From positions 1 through 64,000 of the forward strand of contig NZ_BJZV01000022.1 in assembly GCF_007992215.1 (NCBI RefSeq): 64,000 nucleotides of DNA. The letters run 5' to 3'. A program made the position numbers and the translations under genes. Below, piece by piece: positions 39,756-50,714 of the stretch. Numbering within the stretch: the stretch's first letter is position 1; each line of letters begins with the position of its first letter. The DNA comes from Methylobacterium gnaphalii. Lineage in GTDB: Bacteria > Pseudomonadota > Alphaproteobacteria > Rhizobiales > Beijerinckiaceae. A model generated the notes under the pieces. It searched no databases. It was not told the origin of the DNA and saw nothing but the letters and a program-made list of their open reading frames with translations.

Positions 39756-40091
39756 GGTCCGCTTGATTGCCCCTCGTCGGCAAAATCATACAAATGATGT
39801 CGAGAATCAAGTGAATATCCTCAAAGACCATAACAAGTCCAGCAACTCTACGAAGTGCAACGTAGAACACAGGCTCTGCGAGGAGGAAACGACCTGAGGT
39901 CTGAGCGATTTTTCTGAGTGGATAGAGCGATATGCAGGATCTGCCTAAAGAAGGTTAGTGCGGTCGATCAATTCAATGTGATCGATTCTCTTCACTGAGC
40001 AAAAGTCATTTCGACAGACTTCCGCGCGATCTTTGGCCGCCTTGCAACTTGACGATGAAAATGAATCGGGCTGTGCAGCGACTGCAAGCCC
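39756..40091. other. AT-rich intergenic region upstream of mucR
   Basis: 336 bases with several AT-rich tracts (CAAATGATG, GTGAATATCC, CATTTCGAC). MucR proteins bind AT-rich sites and usually autoregulate, so operator sites are expected here. No gene is supported; the RND pump stop at 40092 forms the other border and no clear terminator was seen. Confidence 0.45.
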
Positions 40092-43000
40092 TCACCGCAG
40101 AGTTTTCGCTACCGGCTCGGTGCTGCCCATCCAACAACGGGATGGCATGAACCGGCCGAAGCGCAGTGAAAGCGATGGCAAGATCAGAAGATTGAGGATC
40201 GTCGAACTCGCCAGTCCTCCGAGAATCACAATCGCCATCGGTCCTTCGATCTCGCGTCCTGGCTCGCCCGCCCCGAGTGCCAGCGGGAGCAGTCCGAGTC
40301 CCGTCACGAGGGAGGTCATCAGGATCGGCACGAGGCGGTCGGCGGCACCGTCCACGCAGGTCGCCCGATCCCAGCGGCGGCCCTCGACGCCGACGAGGTG
40401 CTCGTAATGTGCGATCATCATGATGCTGTTGCGCAAGCTGATCCCGAACAATGTTACGAATCCGACGATGGAACCGAGTGACACCACTCCTCCCGTCAGT
40501 CCGACCATGATGACGCCACCGACAAAGGCGAAGGGCATGTTCGCCAACACGATGGCGAGGTTGCGCCAGGACCCGGTCACAACAGCTAGCAGCAGTATGA
40601 TACCGAGCGCCGCGAGTCCGGAATACAGGATGAGATCCTGGCGAGCCCGCGCCTGCGCTTCCGCGGCACCCTCGAACCCGACATAGACACCAGGCGGCAG
40701 CTTCACGGAGCGGGCGATCTTCCGCTTGGCAGCGACAACGAAGGAGGCGACGTCGCGGCCCTCGACATTGGCGGTCACCGTGCGCACGCGCTGGGCGCCG
40801 GCATGCTGCACGGCGTAACGGCCCGAAGTCTCGTAGACGTCGGCGACCTGGGCAAGACGGATATAGCTGCCGCTCGGCGTCTTCAGCGGCAGGTCGCCGA
40901 TTGCTGCAAGCTTGTTGCGCACGGTGCGGTCGAGGATGACGATGACGTTGAAGACGGCATTACCCTCGTAAGCTTGGCCGACTGTGTCGCCCTGATAGGC
41001 CGTGCGGACGATCTCAAGCACCTCGATGGCATCGAGCCCCCAGTGGCGCAGGTCGTTCGCGCGCAGGCCGACATTGATCTGCGGCAGGCCGGCGGGCGAG
41101 CGCTGCTGGACGTCAGCCGCGCCGTGGACCTCGGCAAGTTCGCGGGCGACGTCGCGGGAGGCGGCCTCGATCTTGTCGAGATCACTACCGTAGACCTGCA
41201 CCACGACCGGTGCCGTGAAGCCTGAGACCGTCTCCTCGATCCGCTCGGTCAGGAAGGTTTTGAGGGAGAAGCCGGCGCCGGGCGTCGCCGCCATCAGCGC
41301 GCGAATACCGGCCTGGGCGCGGTCCTGCGCCGCCCCATCAAGACCGGGTTCCAGATCGATATGGATCTCGCTGTCCTGCGGACCACCGATGTCGTAGCCG
41401 GCCTCCGCCCGGCCGACCTGCTGGGCGACCGCACGCACGCCGGGCACAGCCTTGAGTCCTGCGGTGATCTGCGCGCCGAGCCGCAACGATTCCTGGAACG
41501 ACGTGCCAGGCGCCGCGGCCATGTGCAGAATGAGGTGGCCTTCCTTGAGGTTGGGCAAGAAGGCGCCGCCGAAGAACGGTACGGCCGCGGTTCCCGCGAG
41601 CGTCGTCAGCAGCGCGCCCGTAAACATGATCCGCGGGTGTCGGTCGATGCGCGAGAGCAGCCGCGTATAGACCGCGCGAACGCCGCGCATCACCGGCGGA
41701 TCGCGAGTCGGCAGGCTCTTGCGGCCAGCGAGCAGCAGGCGCGAGAGGGCCGGCGTCACCGTCAGCGCGGTGGCGAGCGAGGCCAGCACCGCGAGAATGT
41801 AGGCGATGGCAAGCGGGCCGAAGAGCCGGCCGGGCACGCCCGTCAGCGCCAGCACGGGCAGGAAGACCAGGAGCACCGCGAAGGTAGCGTAGGCCACCGA
41901 GACGCGCACCTCGAGAATGGCGTCGAGGATCACCCGCGCCTCATTGGCAGGCGCTTCGGAGCGCCGGTTCTCGCGCAGCCGCCGCACCACGTTCTCGACG
42001 CCGATCACCGCGTCATCGACGACCTCTCCGATGGCGATGGCGAGGCCGCCGAGCGTCATGGTGTTCAGGCTTTCGCCGAGCACCTGCAGCACCAACACCG
42101 CGCTGATCAACGAGAGCGGGATCGCCACAGCACTGATCAGCGCCGTACGCCAGTCGAGCAGGAAAATGAACAACACGATCACGACGAGCGCGCCGCCGAG
42201 CGCCAGCGCCAGAACGACGTTCTCGGTGGCCACCGCGACGAAGTTGGCTGGGCGGAACAGATCGGAGCGAAGGGTGATGCCGTCGCGCTCCAGGGCTGGA
42301 CGCAGCTCGGCGAGCGCGGTCTCAACCTTCTCGGTGACATCGAGCGTGTTCGCTCCAACCTGTGCGCCCACCATCAGGAGCACGCCGGGCTTGCCGTCGA
42401 CGGAAGCGGCGCTGATCGCCGGCTCCGGCGCGGTCACCACGTCGGCGACGTCGCCGAGCACCACGCTCGCCCCGCCTTCATTGATGAGCACCGTGCGCGC
42501 AACTTCGTCCGGCGTAAGCGACTGCCCTTCGGTCTGCAGGGTGATCCGCTGGTTCACCGTGTCGACGAAGCCGGCGCCGCGGACACCTGTCGCCTTGCGG
42601 GCCGCCACCAGCACGTCGTTCATGCCGATGCGGAAGCGGATCAGATCTCGCGGCCTGACCTGAACTTGGAAGGAGCGCACGTCCCCGCCATAGACCAGCA
42701 CCTCGCCGACGCCTGGCGCTGCGAGTAGCCGCAATCGCACGCGCCAATCCGCAATGGTGCGCAGGTCGATGAGCGAGCGCGTGTCCGAGGTCAGGCCAAT
42801 GAGGAGCACTGAGCTCGTCGAGGAGGTCAGCGCCGTCATCGCCGGTGTCAGCACGCCTTGCGGCAACCGGCCGGACAGCGTTGCGAGGCGCTCGGTGACG
42901 AGCTGGCGCACCCTGTAGATGTCACTGCCCCGCCCGAAGGTGACGGTGATGACGGAGAGGCCCTGGATCGAGTTTGAGCGCATGGTGGCGAGACCCGGCA

Positions 43001-43247
43001 CGCCGCTCAGCGCAACCTCGACCGCCTGCGTCACCAGCACCTCAACCTGCTCCGGGTTGAGCCCGGGCGCCTCGGTCTGCACCGTCACGGTGGGTGGAGC
43101 GAATTCCGGAAAGACGTCGAACTTCGCCTGCCTCAAACCGAGGATACCGTAGACGGCGAGCGCCAGCGCGAGCGCCAGGACGATGCCGGGCCGCCGCACG
43201 GCGAAGGCGACGAGAGCGGCTTGCGGGCCGTGATGTTCGCGGGTCAC
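40092..43247 (-). CDS. Heavy-metal RND efflux pump, CzcA/CusA family (first system)
   Basis: 1051 aa from a GTG 11 bases after the adaptor stop. The N-terminus RRPGIVLALALALAVYGILG is the first membrane helix. Large periplasmic parts alternate with helices; TM4 carries the proton-relay region [20 protein letters not shown] with two Asp, and later helices include GSIVGFVTLFGISLRNSIMM. The DIYRVRQLVTERL segment is typical of the HME subfamily. It would export divalent or monovalent metals with the adjacent adaptor. No outer-membrane partner is encoded nearby. Confidence 0.93.
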   Translation of the reverse strand: MTREHHGPQAALVAFAVRRPGIVLALALALAVYGILGLRQAKFDVFPEFAPPTVTVQTEAPGLNPEQVEVLVTQAVEVALSGVPGLATMRSNSIQGLSVITVTFGRGSDIYRVRQLVTERLATLSGRLPQGVLTPAMTALTSSTSSVLLIGLTSDTRSLIDLRTIADWRVRLRLLAAPGVGEVLVYGGDVRSFQVQVRPRDLIRFRIGMNDVLVAARKATGVRGAGFVDTVNQRITLQTEGQSLTPDEVARTVLINEGGASVVLGDVADVVTAPEPAISAASVDGKPGVLLMVGAQVGANTLDVTEKVETALAELRPALERDGITLRSDLFRPANFVAVATENVVLALALGGALVVIVLFIFLLDWRTALISAVAIPLSLISAVLVLQVLGESLNTMTLGGLAIAIGEVVDDAVIGVENVVRRLRENRRSEAPANEARVILDAILEVRVSVAYATFAVLLVFLPVLALTGVPGRLFGPLAIAYILAVLASLATALTVTPALSRLLLAGRKSLPTRDPPVMRGVRAVYTRLLSRIDRHPRIMFTGALLTTLAGTAAVPFFGGAFLPNLKEGHLILHMAAAPGTSFQESLRLGAQITAGLKAVPGVRAVAQQVGRAEAGYDIGGPQDSEIHIDLEPGLDGAAQDRAQAGIRALMAATPGAGFSLKTFLTERIEETVSGFTAPVVVQVYGSDLDKIEAASRDVARELAEVHGAADVQQRSPAGLPQINVGLRANDLRHWGLDAIEVLEIVRTAYQGDTVGQAYEGNAVFNVIVILDRTVRNKLAAIGDLPLKTPSGSYIRLAQVADVYETSGRYAVQHAGAQRVRTVTANVEGRDVASFVVAAKRKIARSVKLPPGVYVGFEGAAEAQARARQDLILYSGLAALGIILLLAVVTGSWRNLAIVLANMPFAFVGGVIMVGLTGGVVSLGSIVGFVTLFGISLRNSIMMIAHYEHLVGVEGRRWDRATCVDGAADRLVPILMTSLVTGLGLLPLALGAGEPGREIEGPMAIVILGGLASSTILNLLILPSLSLRFGRFMPSRCWMGSTEPVAKTLR

Positions 43248-43258
43248 AGAGGGCGTGC

Positions 43259-44365
43259 TCAATCGTCGTCGGCGTCGCCGGTTGCCTGGCTCTGCGTCTT
43301 GACCTCTTCCGAGAGCACGGCCTGCGGACCGATGACGACGATCTCCGTCGGCTGATCGAGATCGGCCACGACGTAGCAATCGTCGGCCATGGCGGCATCG
43401 GATTTGAGGGCATGGCGCGCGAAGGCGTCGTCGCCGACAGCCCGGTAGATCCAGGCACCGCCCTGCCAATGGACCACTGCGCTCTCGGGCACCGCGACAC
43501 CGTTTGCGATCTTGTCGGAGGTGATGAAGGCGAGCGTGCTCATGCCCGGCAGGAGCCCGCTCTCACCCGACACCAGGTAAAAATAGCTCAGGCCCTGGAT
43601 GCGCTGATCGGTACGGGTCGCCGCCGAAACGTAGCGCAGGGCCACGCGCTCACTCTGAGGCGGCACTTCGGCGAAAGCCGCGCCCGGCTCTCCCTTAAGG
43701 GTCTCGCCGGGCGGCAGCGTGACCTGCACCAGGAAGTCCGCGCGCTCGATCAGGCGCGTCACGGACGGGGCGCGCTCGACGATCGCCTTACCAAGTACCG
43801 CGCCCCATTCCTGCTGCGCCGTCGCAGCGAGCGTGCGCACCTGTGACTGCGCTGCCGTAAGCGCCGCCTCGTCAGTCCGGAAGGTGCCCTCCGCGGTCTC
43901 GACCTGAACCTGCGTGGCGTACTGGCCAAGGTTTTTCGCCCGCGTATAGGCGCTGCGCGAGACCTCAGCCCGGGCCTGCGCTGTCAGCAGTGCCGCCTTG
44001 GCGCTGGCGTAGGAGTTGGTGAGATCGGTGATGCGCGCGATGTCGAGGACGGTGCCGTAGGCCTGGATCTCGGTGCGATGCGCGGACGGCGACAGCCGCG
44101 CCGTCTTGACGCCCATGCGCTCCCGCTCCGCATCAGAAAGCTTCACGACAACGCGGCCGTCCTCGATGGCAGTTCGCACCGCGAGAAGCGGCGGACGCTG
44201 AGGTTCGGGCTTTGCTGGAACGGGCTTCACCTGGGCCAGAAAAGGCGACAGCTTGGGTATGGCAACGCCCTGCAGATAGGGCCAAGCTAGAACGGCGAGC
44301 ACGACGGCAAGAAGTATGACCGACAGGCCCACCACAGCCGTCACCCGACGATGGCGCGAACTCAT
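43259..44365 (-). CDS. RND efflux periplasmic adaptor (first system)
   Basis: 368 aa. A membrane anchor VVGLSVILLAVVLAVLAWPY (about 11-30) is followed by a Pro-rich linker, a beta-barrel part and an alpha-hairpin (ASAKAALLTAQARAEVSRSA). A C-terminal membrane-proximal domain (GVAVPESAVVHWQGGAWIYR) is followed by an acidic tail. The HlyD/CusB-like family links inner-membrane pump and outer-membrane channel. It is upstream of the pump in the same operon and divergent from the gene at 44813. Confidence 0.9.
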   Translation of the reverse strand: MSSRHRRVTAVVGLSVILLAVVLAVLAWPYLQGVAIPKLSPFLAQVKPVPAKPEPQRPPLLAVRTAIEDGRVVVKLSDAERERMGVKTARLSPSAHRTEIQAYGTVLDIARITDLTNSYASAKAALLTAQARAEVSRSAYTRAKNLGQYATQVQVETAEGTFRTDEAALTAAQSQVRTLAATAQQEWGAVLGKAIVERAPSVTRLIERADFLVQVTLPPGETLKGEPGAAFAEVPPQSERVALRYVSAATRTDQRIQGLSYFYLVSGESGLLPGMSTLAFITSDKIANGVAVPESAVVHWQGGAWIYRAVGDDAFARHALKSDAAMADDCYVVADLDQPTEIVVIGPQAVLSEEVKTQSQATGDADDD

Positions 44366-44812
44366 GAGCAGGCCACCGAAAATCGATGTCCGGTGAACCG
44401 AACCACGTGCGCGCCCCGGGTAAGCCGTTCTGAAACAGTGATCCTGTTACCGTTTTATCCCGGCCCATGCCACCAAATTATCCGGGCCTCGGCATTCTAC
44501 GGCACCTGGTTTTCCGGTGCTGCAGCATTCGACGTTGAGCCGGCACATGCAGGCCGGACGGCCGACCCAGCTCAACATCGAGTGCTCCAGACCGGCAAGC
44601 TCCAATTGGAAATTCTTGGAGCGATCTTCGGCAGCACCGGCAGGATTGCAATACATGCTGTCTGCCCACCGAAATCTGCATCAGAGCGAAAGACTCCGAA
44701 GGCCTGCGACATTTTTCAGGTGGCTCAGCCAAGTTTCCTACTGCCAATCACCGCAGAAACTACGTAGGCTGGGATCGCTAGTTCCGAAGTATGTCTTTGA
44801 ACCGGTGATCAG
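44366..44812. other. Intergenic region upstream of the first RND operon
   Basis: 447 bases. A hairpin GCACC...GGTGC lies near 44501-44519. Several short frames exist, none with Shine-Dalgarno and protein-like composition. The region should hold the promoter of the minus-strand RND operon and of the small secreted gene. I found no recognisable metal-regulator operator. Confidence 0.45.
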
Positions 44813-45220
44813 ATGAAGATCGTCGCTGGCATTGTGCTCGCAGTGCTGTGTTCTGGGCTCGCGCAGGCTCAATCAAGAGGCGCGTTGTTATGCTCCGAAG
44901 ACATGTCATTCAAGCCCAAAGAACATCCTGCAGCCGACGGTTCACTGGTCAATGTGACGGCAACGCGTCGTTATTCGCTCGTCTGGAGTTACGAATATTT
45001 GAATTTGATTTCAGCTGGTAAAACCGAATTTTTTGAATGCATAAGGATAAAACCGCGCCTGAACGAGGCCGCTCCACGCAATTCTATTAAATGCCAGAAC
45101 GGCGTCTATTTCATTACTATTGATCTCACAAAATTTACATTCGTTCGAGCCAATTTAGACCCACAAAATTTGACTAACGTCGAACTTGCTCACGGGTCCT
45201 GCAAACTTATAGGTAGTTAA
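44813..45220 (+). CDS. Secreted protein of unknown function (135 aa), AT-rich
   Basis: Signal peptide MKIVAGIVLAVLCSGLAQAQ with cleavage after AQA. The mature part has three Cys (LLCSEDM, ECIRIKP, IKCQNGVYF) plus a fourth near the C-terminus (GSCKLIGS), consistent with two disulfides, and a beta-rich TFVRANLDPQNLTNVELAHG. The second half is AT-rich compared with neighbours. No family recognised; perhaps a recently acquired gene. Confidence 0.65.
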   Translation: MKIVAGIVLAVLCSGLAQAQSRGALLCSEDMSFKPKEHPAADGSLVNVTATRRYSLVWSYEYLNLISAGKTEFFECIRIKPRLNEAAPRNSIKCQNGVYFITIDLTKFTFVRANLDPQNLTNVELAHGSCKLIGS

Positions 45221-45405
45221 CTATATTACCTTACATTGTTGGCGTCGGCGCCTTTTACGCCCAGCCCAGCCTAGTGTCTCATCGACCCACGAGGGTTTGC
45301 GATAGCCACCCGGTTCGAGCCTGCGTGCCAATCCTTGGTATCGCTCAGTCTGATCGGAGGGGTGATCTGTTTCGGGGACGAGAGTCGTGCTACGCAGCCT
45401 CGGTC

Positions 45406-45795
45406 ATGACCATGGTCCGACAAATCGCGCTGCTGTTCGCGGTGGTGATCGCTACGATCGCCGTCTCGCTGACGCCGTCATCGGCGCAGGCGCATGACGG
45501 CCACGCGCATGGCGTCGTCGTGGCAAGCGCACACGCGAGCACTGGAACATCGTCCCGGACGATGCGAGCAATCTCGGCCATCGCCAGCATGGAAGCAGCA
45601 GTCGATTGTGCCTGCCCCTCCTGCACAGCAGGCGGCCATCACGGATCGTGCTGCTTCTCCGGCGGCCTTGCTCCGGCAGGTCTCACCGCCTCGCTTCCGC
45701 CGATGACGTCGAACCCTGCCCCGGCGCGCGATTACGCTGCTCTTGCCGGCATCGTGCCCGAGGCGCTGCCCGAACCCCCCAGAACCATCGCCTGA
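45406..45795 (+). CDS. Exported His/Cys-rich protein of the second RND locus
   Basis: 129 aa from ATG 45406; one of two closely spaced Met codons may be the start. A signal sequence (IALLFAVVIATIAVSLTPSS) is cleaved near AQA-HDGHAHG. The mature part contains HDGHAHG and the cluster CACPSCTAGGHHGSCCFSGG, which can bind soft or borderline metals. It precedes the adaptor gene by 66 bases. A periplasmic metal-binding or sensing role is inferred from composition and context only. Confidence 0.65.
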   Translation: MTMVRQIALLFAVVIATIAVSLTPSSAQAHDGHAHGVVVASAHASTGTSSRTMRAISAIASMEAAVDCACPSCTAGGHHGSCCFSGGLAPAGLTASLPPMTSNPAPARDYAALAGIVPEALPEPPRTIA

Positions 45796-45861
45796 GCTCT
45801 GCCGCTCGGCCGATGCGGGCTTGCATCGCCGGCGGCACCCCTCCGGTGAAGGTTTTCCATC

Positions 45862-47541
45862 ATGTTCCGTCGTTTTGCGGCAGCGCTCTGTGCGCTCGCC
45901 GGTCTCGGGCTGCACCCCGTCCTCGCCCATGAGGGCCATGATCACGGTGATGCGCCGCCCCTGCCATCCCATGTCAGCCCGCGCGCCGAGGCTGCTTCGC
46001 GCAGTTTCGAACTCGTAGCGCTACCGCGCGGCAGCGCGCTCGTTCTCTACCTCGACACCTTCGCGACGAACGCGCCGGTGGCGGATGCCGATATCGATGT
46101 CGAGACGCCCGAAGGCTTCGTCGAGGCGAGGCCGCAGGGGAATGGTAGCTACCGGCTCGATGCGCCTTGGCTCGCCGCCGGCGGCCATCATGACCTTGCC
46201 GTCACGGTGAAGTCCGGCGGCGTCGAGGAGACGCTGACGCTCGATCTCGATCTGCCAGCTCCGGCCAGTCCAGCCACGGCGTCGAGCCCCACGGAGCCTT
46301 CCGCCCTGCTCGCCGAGATCCGAGAGCATCTCGGCCACCAGGGCTTGATCGGTGCGCTAGGCGGTGGCTTCCTCCTCGGCCTCGCAACGCTCATGCTGCT
46401 GCGAACGCAGCGCATGGTTCCGGCCTTCGCCGTACTGGCGCTGACCCTGACGCTGCTGATCGGCGGCGCGGCCGTAGCGCATGAGGGCCACGAACCGTCC
46501 AAGCCGGAAATCCGAGGCGCGGCCCTCGTCGTGCCGAACTCCGCCTTCGAACAAGCGCGGCGCATGCCAGACGGCTCGGTCTTCGTGCCGAAGCCCACTC
46601 AGCATCTGCTCACCTTGCGTACCGACATCACCGCGGAGGCGAGCCATCGCCGCAGCGTCGAGCTGTCGGGCCGGGTGATCGCCGACCCCAATGCCAGCGG
46701 CGTCGTGCAATCCGCGGTGGGCGGGCGCCTATCCGCTCCCCCGGGTGGCTTTCCGAATCTTGGCGCGCGGGTGCACCGGGGCGATGTGCTCGCCACCGTT
46801 ACGCCGCCCGTCCAGGCGGTCGACGCCTCCGATATGCGCCAAACTCAGGGCGATCTCGACCAGCAGATCGCCATCGTCGGGCGCCGGGTCGCCCGCTACG
46901 AGAAGCTGGCGCCGAGCGGCGCCGTCGCACAGACCGCGCTTGATGATGCCCGGGCCGAGCTGAGCGGCCTGAAGGACCGGCGCAGCGCCCTCGACACCAT
47001 TCGCCGCCAACCGGAAGATCTCATCGCGCCCGTTGACGGCATCGTCGCCGAGCGCGCGGCCGTAGCCGGCCAGATGGCCAATCCCGGCACCATGGTGTTC
47101 CGGATCGTCGATCCTAGCCGGCTGTACGTCGAGGCCCTGAGCTTCGAGACCCTGGAGCCGGACGCGGCAGCGAGCGCTCGCCTGCCGGACGGTCGGGTGC
47201 TCTCCCTCGCCTATCGCGGCGCCGGCCTTGCCGACCGCGCCCAGGCCGTGCCGGTGCAGTTCGCCATCACCGCCGGTGGCGAGGGCCTGCGCCTCGGCCA
47301 GTTCGTCACGGTGCTGGCGCCGACCGGCGCGAGCACGACCGGCCTCGCCCTGCCACGCGCCAGCGTGATCCGCTCAGAAGGCGGCGCGCTGGTCTACGAG
47401 CATGTCTCGGCCGAGCGTTTCGAGCCGCGCTCGGTCAAGGTCGAGCCGCTCGATGCGGACCAGGTGCTGGTGGCGAGCGGGATACCGTCGGGGCGTCGGA
47501 TCGTGACGCAGGGTGCCGAGCTGCTGGATCAGGTGCGCTGA
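45862..47541 (+). CDS. RND efflux periplasmic adaptor with His-rich membrane N-terminal half (second system)
   Basis: 559 aa, longer than typical CusB/CzcB. Signal peptide and HEGHDHGD (about 23-30), an immunoglobulin-like beta domain (about 50-145), then a helix pair [20 protein letters not shown] and [20 protein letters not shown] (about 170-215). The adaptor core follows: [20 protein letters not shown], coiled hairpin, and [20 protein letters not shown]. The N-terminal half probably delivers or senses metal. It ends 2 bases before the pump gene. Confidence 0.88.
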   Translation: MFRRFAAALCALAGLGLHPVLAHEGHDHGDAPPLPSHVSPRAEAASRSFELVALPRGSALVLYLDTFATNAPVADADIDVETPEGFVEARPQGNGSYRLDAPWLAAGGHHDLAVTVKSGGVEETLTLDLDLPAPASPATASSPTEPSALLAEIREHLGHQGLIGALGGGFLLGLATLMLLRTQRMVPAFAVLALTLTLLIGGAAVAHEGHEPSKPEIRGAALVVPNSAFEQARRMPDGSVFVPKPTQHLLTLRTDITAEASHRRSVELSGRVIADPNASGVVQSAVGGRLSAPPGGFPNLGARVHRGDVLATVTPPVQAVDASDMRQTQGDLDQQIAIVGRRVARYEKLAPSGAVAQTALDDARAELSGLKDRRSALDTIRRQPEDLIAPVDGIVAERAAVAGQMANPGTMVFRIVDPSRLYVEALSFETLEPDAAASARLPDGRVLSLAYRGAGLADRAQAVPVQFAITAGGEGLRLGQFVTVLAPTGASTTGLALPRASVIRSEGGALVYEHVSAERFEPRSVKVEPLDADQVLVASGIPSGRRIVTQGAELLDQVR

Positions 47542-47543
47542 CG

Positions 47544-50500
47544 ATGTTCGCCTTCCTCGTCCGCTCCGCACTCGCCAACCGCGTTCTCGTTCTGGCGCTT
47601 TGCGCGGCCCTCGTTCTCGGCGGCGGTCTCGCTTTGACGCGGCTACCGGTGGACGTGCTGCCTGATCTCAACCGGCCGACCGTTACCGTGATGACGGAAT
47701 CCGACGGATATGCGCCGCGGGAGGTCGAGCAACTCGTCACCTACCCGATCGAGACGCGCATGAACGGGCTGCCCGGCGTCAGCCGGGTGCGTTCCGTTTC
47801 AGGCGTCGGGCTCTCCATCGTCACGGTGGAGTTCGACTGGGACACCGATCTTTACCGCGACCGCCAATTCGTGGCGGAAAAGCTCGCCCTGGTCCGCGCC
47901 GAGCTGCCGACAGGCGTTGAACCCACCATGGGGCCTGTCGCCTCGATCATGGGCGGCATTCTGCTCGTGGCCGTGACCAGCGAGACGGCGACGCCGATGG
48001 CTCTACGCGAGACGGCCGATTTCACGCTGAGGCCGCGGCTGCTTGCGATTCCCGGCGCCGCGCAGGTGATCCCGATCGGCGGCGAGGTCCGCCAGTTCCG
48101 GGTCAGCCCGAACCCAGCGGCGATGCGCATGCTCGGCGTGACCAACCAGGGTCTCGCCAACGCGCTCGCCAATTTCGGCACCAATGCCGGCGGCGGCTTC
48201 GCCGACAGCAACACCCGCGAGATCCTGATCCGCAATGTCGGCCGGACGCTCAGCCTCGAAGACCTGAAGAACGTCGTAGTGCCGACCGGCGCCGGGGGCG
48301 CCACTGCTGCGGCCGACCTGCCGGGTACGGGCAATCCCGCGATCGAGGGTCGGGTCCACCTGCGCCAGGTCGCCGAGGTGAGCTACGCCGCCAAGCCGCG
48401 ACGGGGCGACGCCGGATACATGGGCAAACCCTCGGTCATTCTCTCGATCGAGAAGCAGCCCGTCATCGACACCGTGCGGCTTACGCAGAGCGTCGAGGCC
48501 GCGCTGAAGGAGATCGGCCCATCTCTGCCCGCCGGCATCCACGCCGAAAAGATCCTGTTTCGGCAGGCGGACTTCATCGAGACCTCGCTCGGCAATGTCG
48601 AGCGCGTGCTGATCGAGGCCATCGCGGTGGTGTCGTTGGTGCTGTTCGCCTTCCTGATGAACGCGCGCACCACGCTGATCTCGCTCACCGCGATTCCTGT
48701 CTCGATCCTAGCAACCGCGGTCGTGTTCAAGTTCCTCGGCCTGTCGATCAACACGATGACGCTTGGGGGGCTGGCCATCGCTATCGGTGAGCTGGTCGAC
48801 GACGCCGTGGTCGACGTCGAGAACATTTATCGCCGGCTGCGCGAGAACCGAGCGGCTGGTTCGCCCCGCTCGATCTTCCAAGTCATCGTCTCCGCTTCGA
48901 CCGAGGTACGCTCGGGCATCGTCTACGCCACTGCAATCATCGTCCTTGTCCTCGTGCCGCTCTTCGCCCTGTCCGGCATCGAGGGCCGGCTCTTCGCGCC
49001 GCTGGGGCAGGCCTACATCGTCGCAATCCTGTCGAGCCTTCTGGTTTCAGTGACCCTGACGCCGGTTTTGGCCTCTTACTTGCTGCCAAGCATGAAGAGC
49101 CTTGCTGCCCACGAGCCGGCGCTGATCCGCTGGCTCAAAAAGCGCTATGCCGGGCTGCTTCGCGGAGCCCTAGCGCATCAGGGGCTGCTCATCGCGGCCG
49201 TTCTGGTTGCCGTTGCCGCGGCTGGCTTCAGCGCGACCCGATTGCCGCGGGCATTCCTGCCGCCCTTCAACGAAGGCTCGTTCACGATCAATCTCACCTT
49301 CCGGCCGGGCATCTCGCTTGCCGAGAGCAGCCGCGTGGGCGCTATCGCCGAGATGCTGCTGCTCGATGTGCCCGAGGTCGAGGCCGTCGGGCGCCGCACC
49401 GGCCGGGCCGAACTCGACGAGCATGCCGAGGGCGTCCATTCCTCGGACCTCGAGGTGCGTCTGAAGACCGGAGGCCGCGAGCGCGAGGCCGTGCTGATGG
49501 ACCTGCGCGACCGACTCTCGGTGTTGCCGGTCTCGGTGAATGTCGGTCAGCCGATCTCGCACCGGCTTGATCACATGCTGTCCGGCGTGCGCGCCGAGAT
49601 CGCGCTGAAACTGTCTGGCGAGGATCTCGACACGCTGCGCGGTAGCGCCGAGAGCCTACGCGAGCGGCTCGCCCGCGAGGTACCGGGCCTGCGCGACCTG
49701 CAGGTCGAGCGGCAGGTGCTAATCCCGCAGCTCGATATCCGCGTCGATCATACCCGCGCCGCGCTCTACGGCGTCTCGCCCTCGGGCGTCGTGGATGCGA
49801 TCGCCCGGCTCGCCAACGGACGCACCGTGTCCACTGTCACCGACGGGCCTCGTCGCTTCGACGTGACCTTGCGGCTTGCCGAGTCCAGGCGGACACCGCA
49901 GGCCCTCGGCGACCTGCTCATCGAAACGCCGTCCGGCTGGGTGCCGTCCCGCGAGATCGCCGATATCCGCGAGACCGACGGGCCGAACCAGATTCTTCGC
50001 GAAAATGGACGGCGGCGGATCGTGGTGCAGGCCAATTCCGATGGCCGCACCGACATGGCCGCTCTCATCGCAGGCATCCGCAACGTGCTTGAGGCGACGA
50101 AGCTCCCGCGAGGCATCAGCGCTAGCCTGGAGGGTACCTATCAGGCTCAGGGTGAGGCTGCGCACACCATCGGCCTGCTCTCGCTGGTCTCCTTGAGCCT
50201 GGTCTTCGCCCTCCTGCACGGCCGCTACCGCTCGGCGGCGCTCGCCCTGATCATCATGGGCAACGTGCCGCTGGCGATCCTGGGCAGCGTCGCGGCTCTC
50301 TGGATCGCCGGGCTGCCGCTCTCTGTCGCCTCAATGATCGGCTTCGTGACGCTGACCGGCATCGTTGCCCGCAACGGCATCCTCAAGGTCAGCCATATGC
50401 TGAACCTTGCGGTCGACGAAGGCCTGACGCTCGGACCCAACCTTGTCGTGCGCGCCAGCCTGGAGCGCATGACCCCCGTGCTGATGACAGCGCTCTCCGC

Positions 50501-50714
50501 CGCGATCGCCCTGGTGCCGCTCCTCTTCGATGGTACCGCGCCGGGCAAGGAGATCCTGCACCCCGTCGCCGTCACCATCTTCGGCGGCCTGATCAGTGCG
50601 ACACTGCTCGATGCGGTGATCACCCCAATTCTGGTCCTGCGCTTCGGACGCCGCGCCTTTGTGCGCCTGCAGGACAGAACACTCGAAAGCGGCGCACTGC
50701 GCGAAGCCTTCTGA
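47544..50714 (+). CDS. Heavy-metal RND efflux pump, CzcA/CusA family (second system)
   Basis: 1056 aa. N-terminal TM1 ([20 protein letters not shown]) and [20 protein letters not shown] are typical. The proton-relay helix reads [20 protein letters not shown] with the Asp pair, and TM10 region includes [40 protein letters not shown] marks the HME type. It forms an export complex with the adaptor just upstream. It is about as close to the first pump as family members usually are, so it is probably a different-metal paralogue rather than a recent duplicate. Confidence 0.94.
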   Translation: MFAFLVRSALANRVLVLALCAALVLGGGLALTRLPVDVLPDLNRPTVTVMTESDGYAPREVEQLVTYPIETRMNGLPGVSRVRSVSGVGLSIVTVEFDWDTDLYRDRQFVAEKLALVRAELPTGVEPTMGPVASIMGGILLVAVTSETATPMALRETADFTLRPRLLAIPGAAQVIPIGGEVRQFRVSPNPAAMRMLGVTNQGLANALANFGTNAGGGFADSNTREILIRNVGRTLSLEDLKNVVVPTGAGGATAAADLPGTGNPAIEGRVHLRQVAEVSYAAKPRRGDAGYMGKPSVILSIEKQPVIDTVRLTQSVEAALKEIGPSLPAGIHAEKILFRQADFIETSLGNVERVLIEAIAVVSLVLFAFLMNARTTLISLTAIPVSILATAVVFKFLGLSINTMTLGGLAIAIGELVDDAVVDVENIYRRLRENRAAGSPRSIFQVIVSASTEVRSGIVYATAIIVLVLVPLFALSGIEGRLFAPLGQAYIVAILSSLLVSVTLTPVLASYLLPSMKSLAAHEPALIRWLKKRYAGLLRGALAHQGLLIAAVLVAVAAAGFSATRLPRAFLPPFNEGSFTINLTFRPGISLAESSRVGAIAEMLLLDVPEVEAVGRRTGRAELDEHAEGVHSSDLEVRLKTGGREREAVLMDLRDRLSVLPVSVNVGQPISHRLDHMLSGVRAEIALKLSGEDLDTLRGSAESLRERLAREVPGLRDLQVERQVLIPQLDIRVDHTRAALYGVSPSGVVDAIARLANGRTVSTVTDGPRRFDVTLRLAESRRTPQALGDLLIETPSGWVPSREIADIRETDGPNQILRENGRRRIVVQANSDGRTDMAALIAGIRNVLEATKLPRGISASLEGTYQAQGEAAHTIGLLSLVSLSLVFALLHGRYRSAALALIIMGNVPLAILGSVAALWIAGLPLSVASMIGFVTLTGIVARNGILKVSHMLNLAVDEGLTLGPNLVVRASLERMTPVLMTALSAAIALVPLLFDGTAPGKEILHPVAVTIFGGLISATLLDAVITPILVLRFGRRAFVRLQDRTLESGALREAF

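Noticed and set aside
41361..42728. Long plus-strand ORF (455 aa) inside the first RND pump
   Set aside because: His/Arg/Gln-rich shadow frame of a well-recognised pump gene; typical of high-GC DNA.
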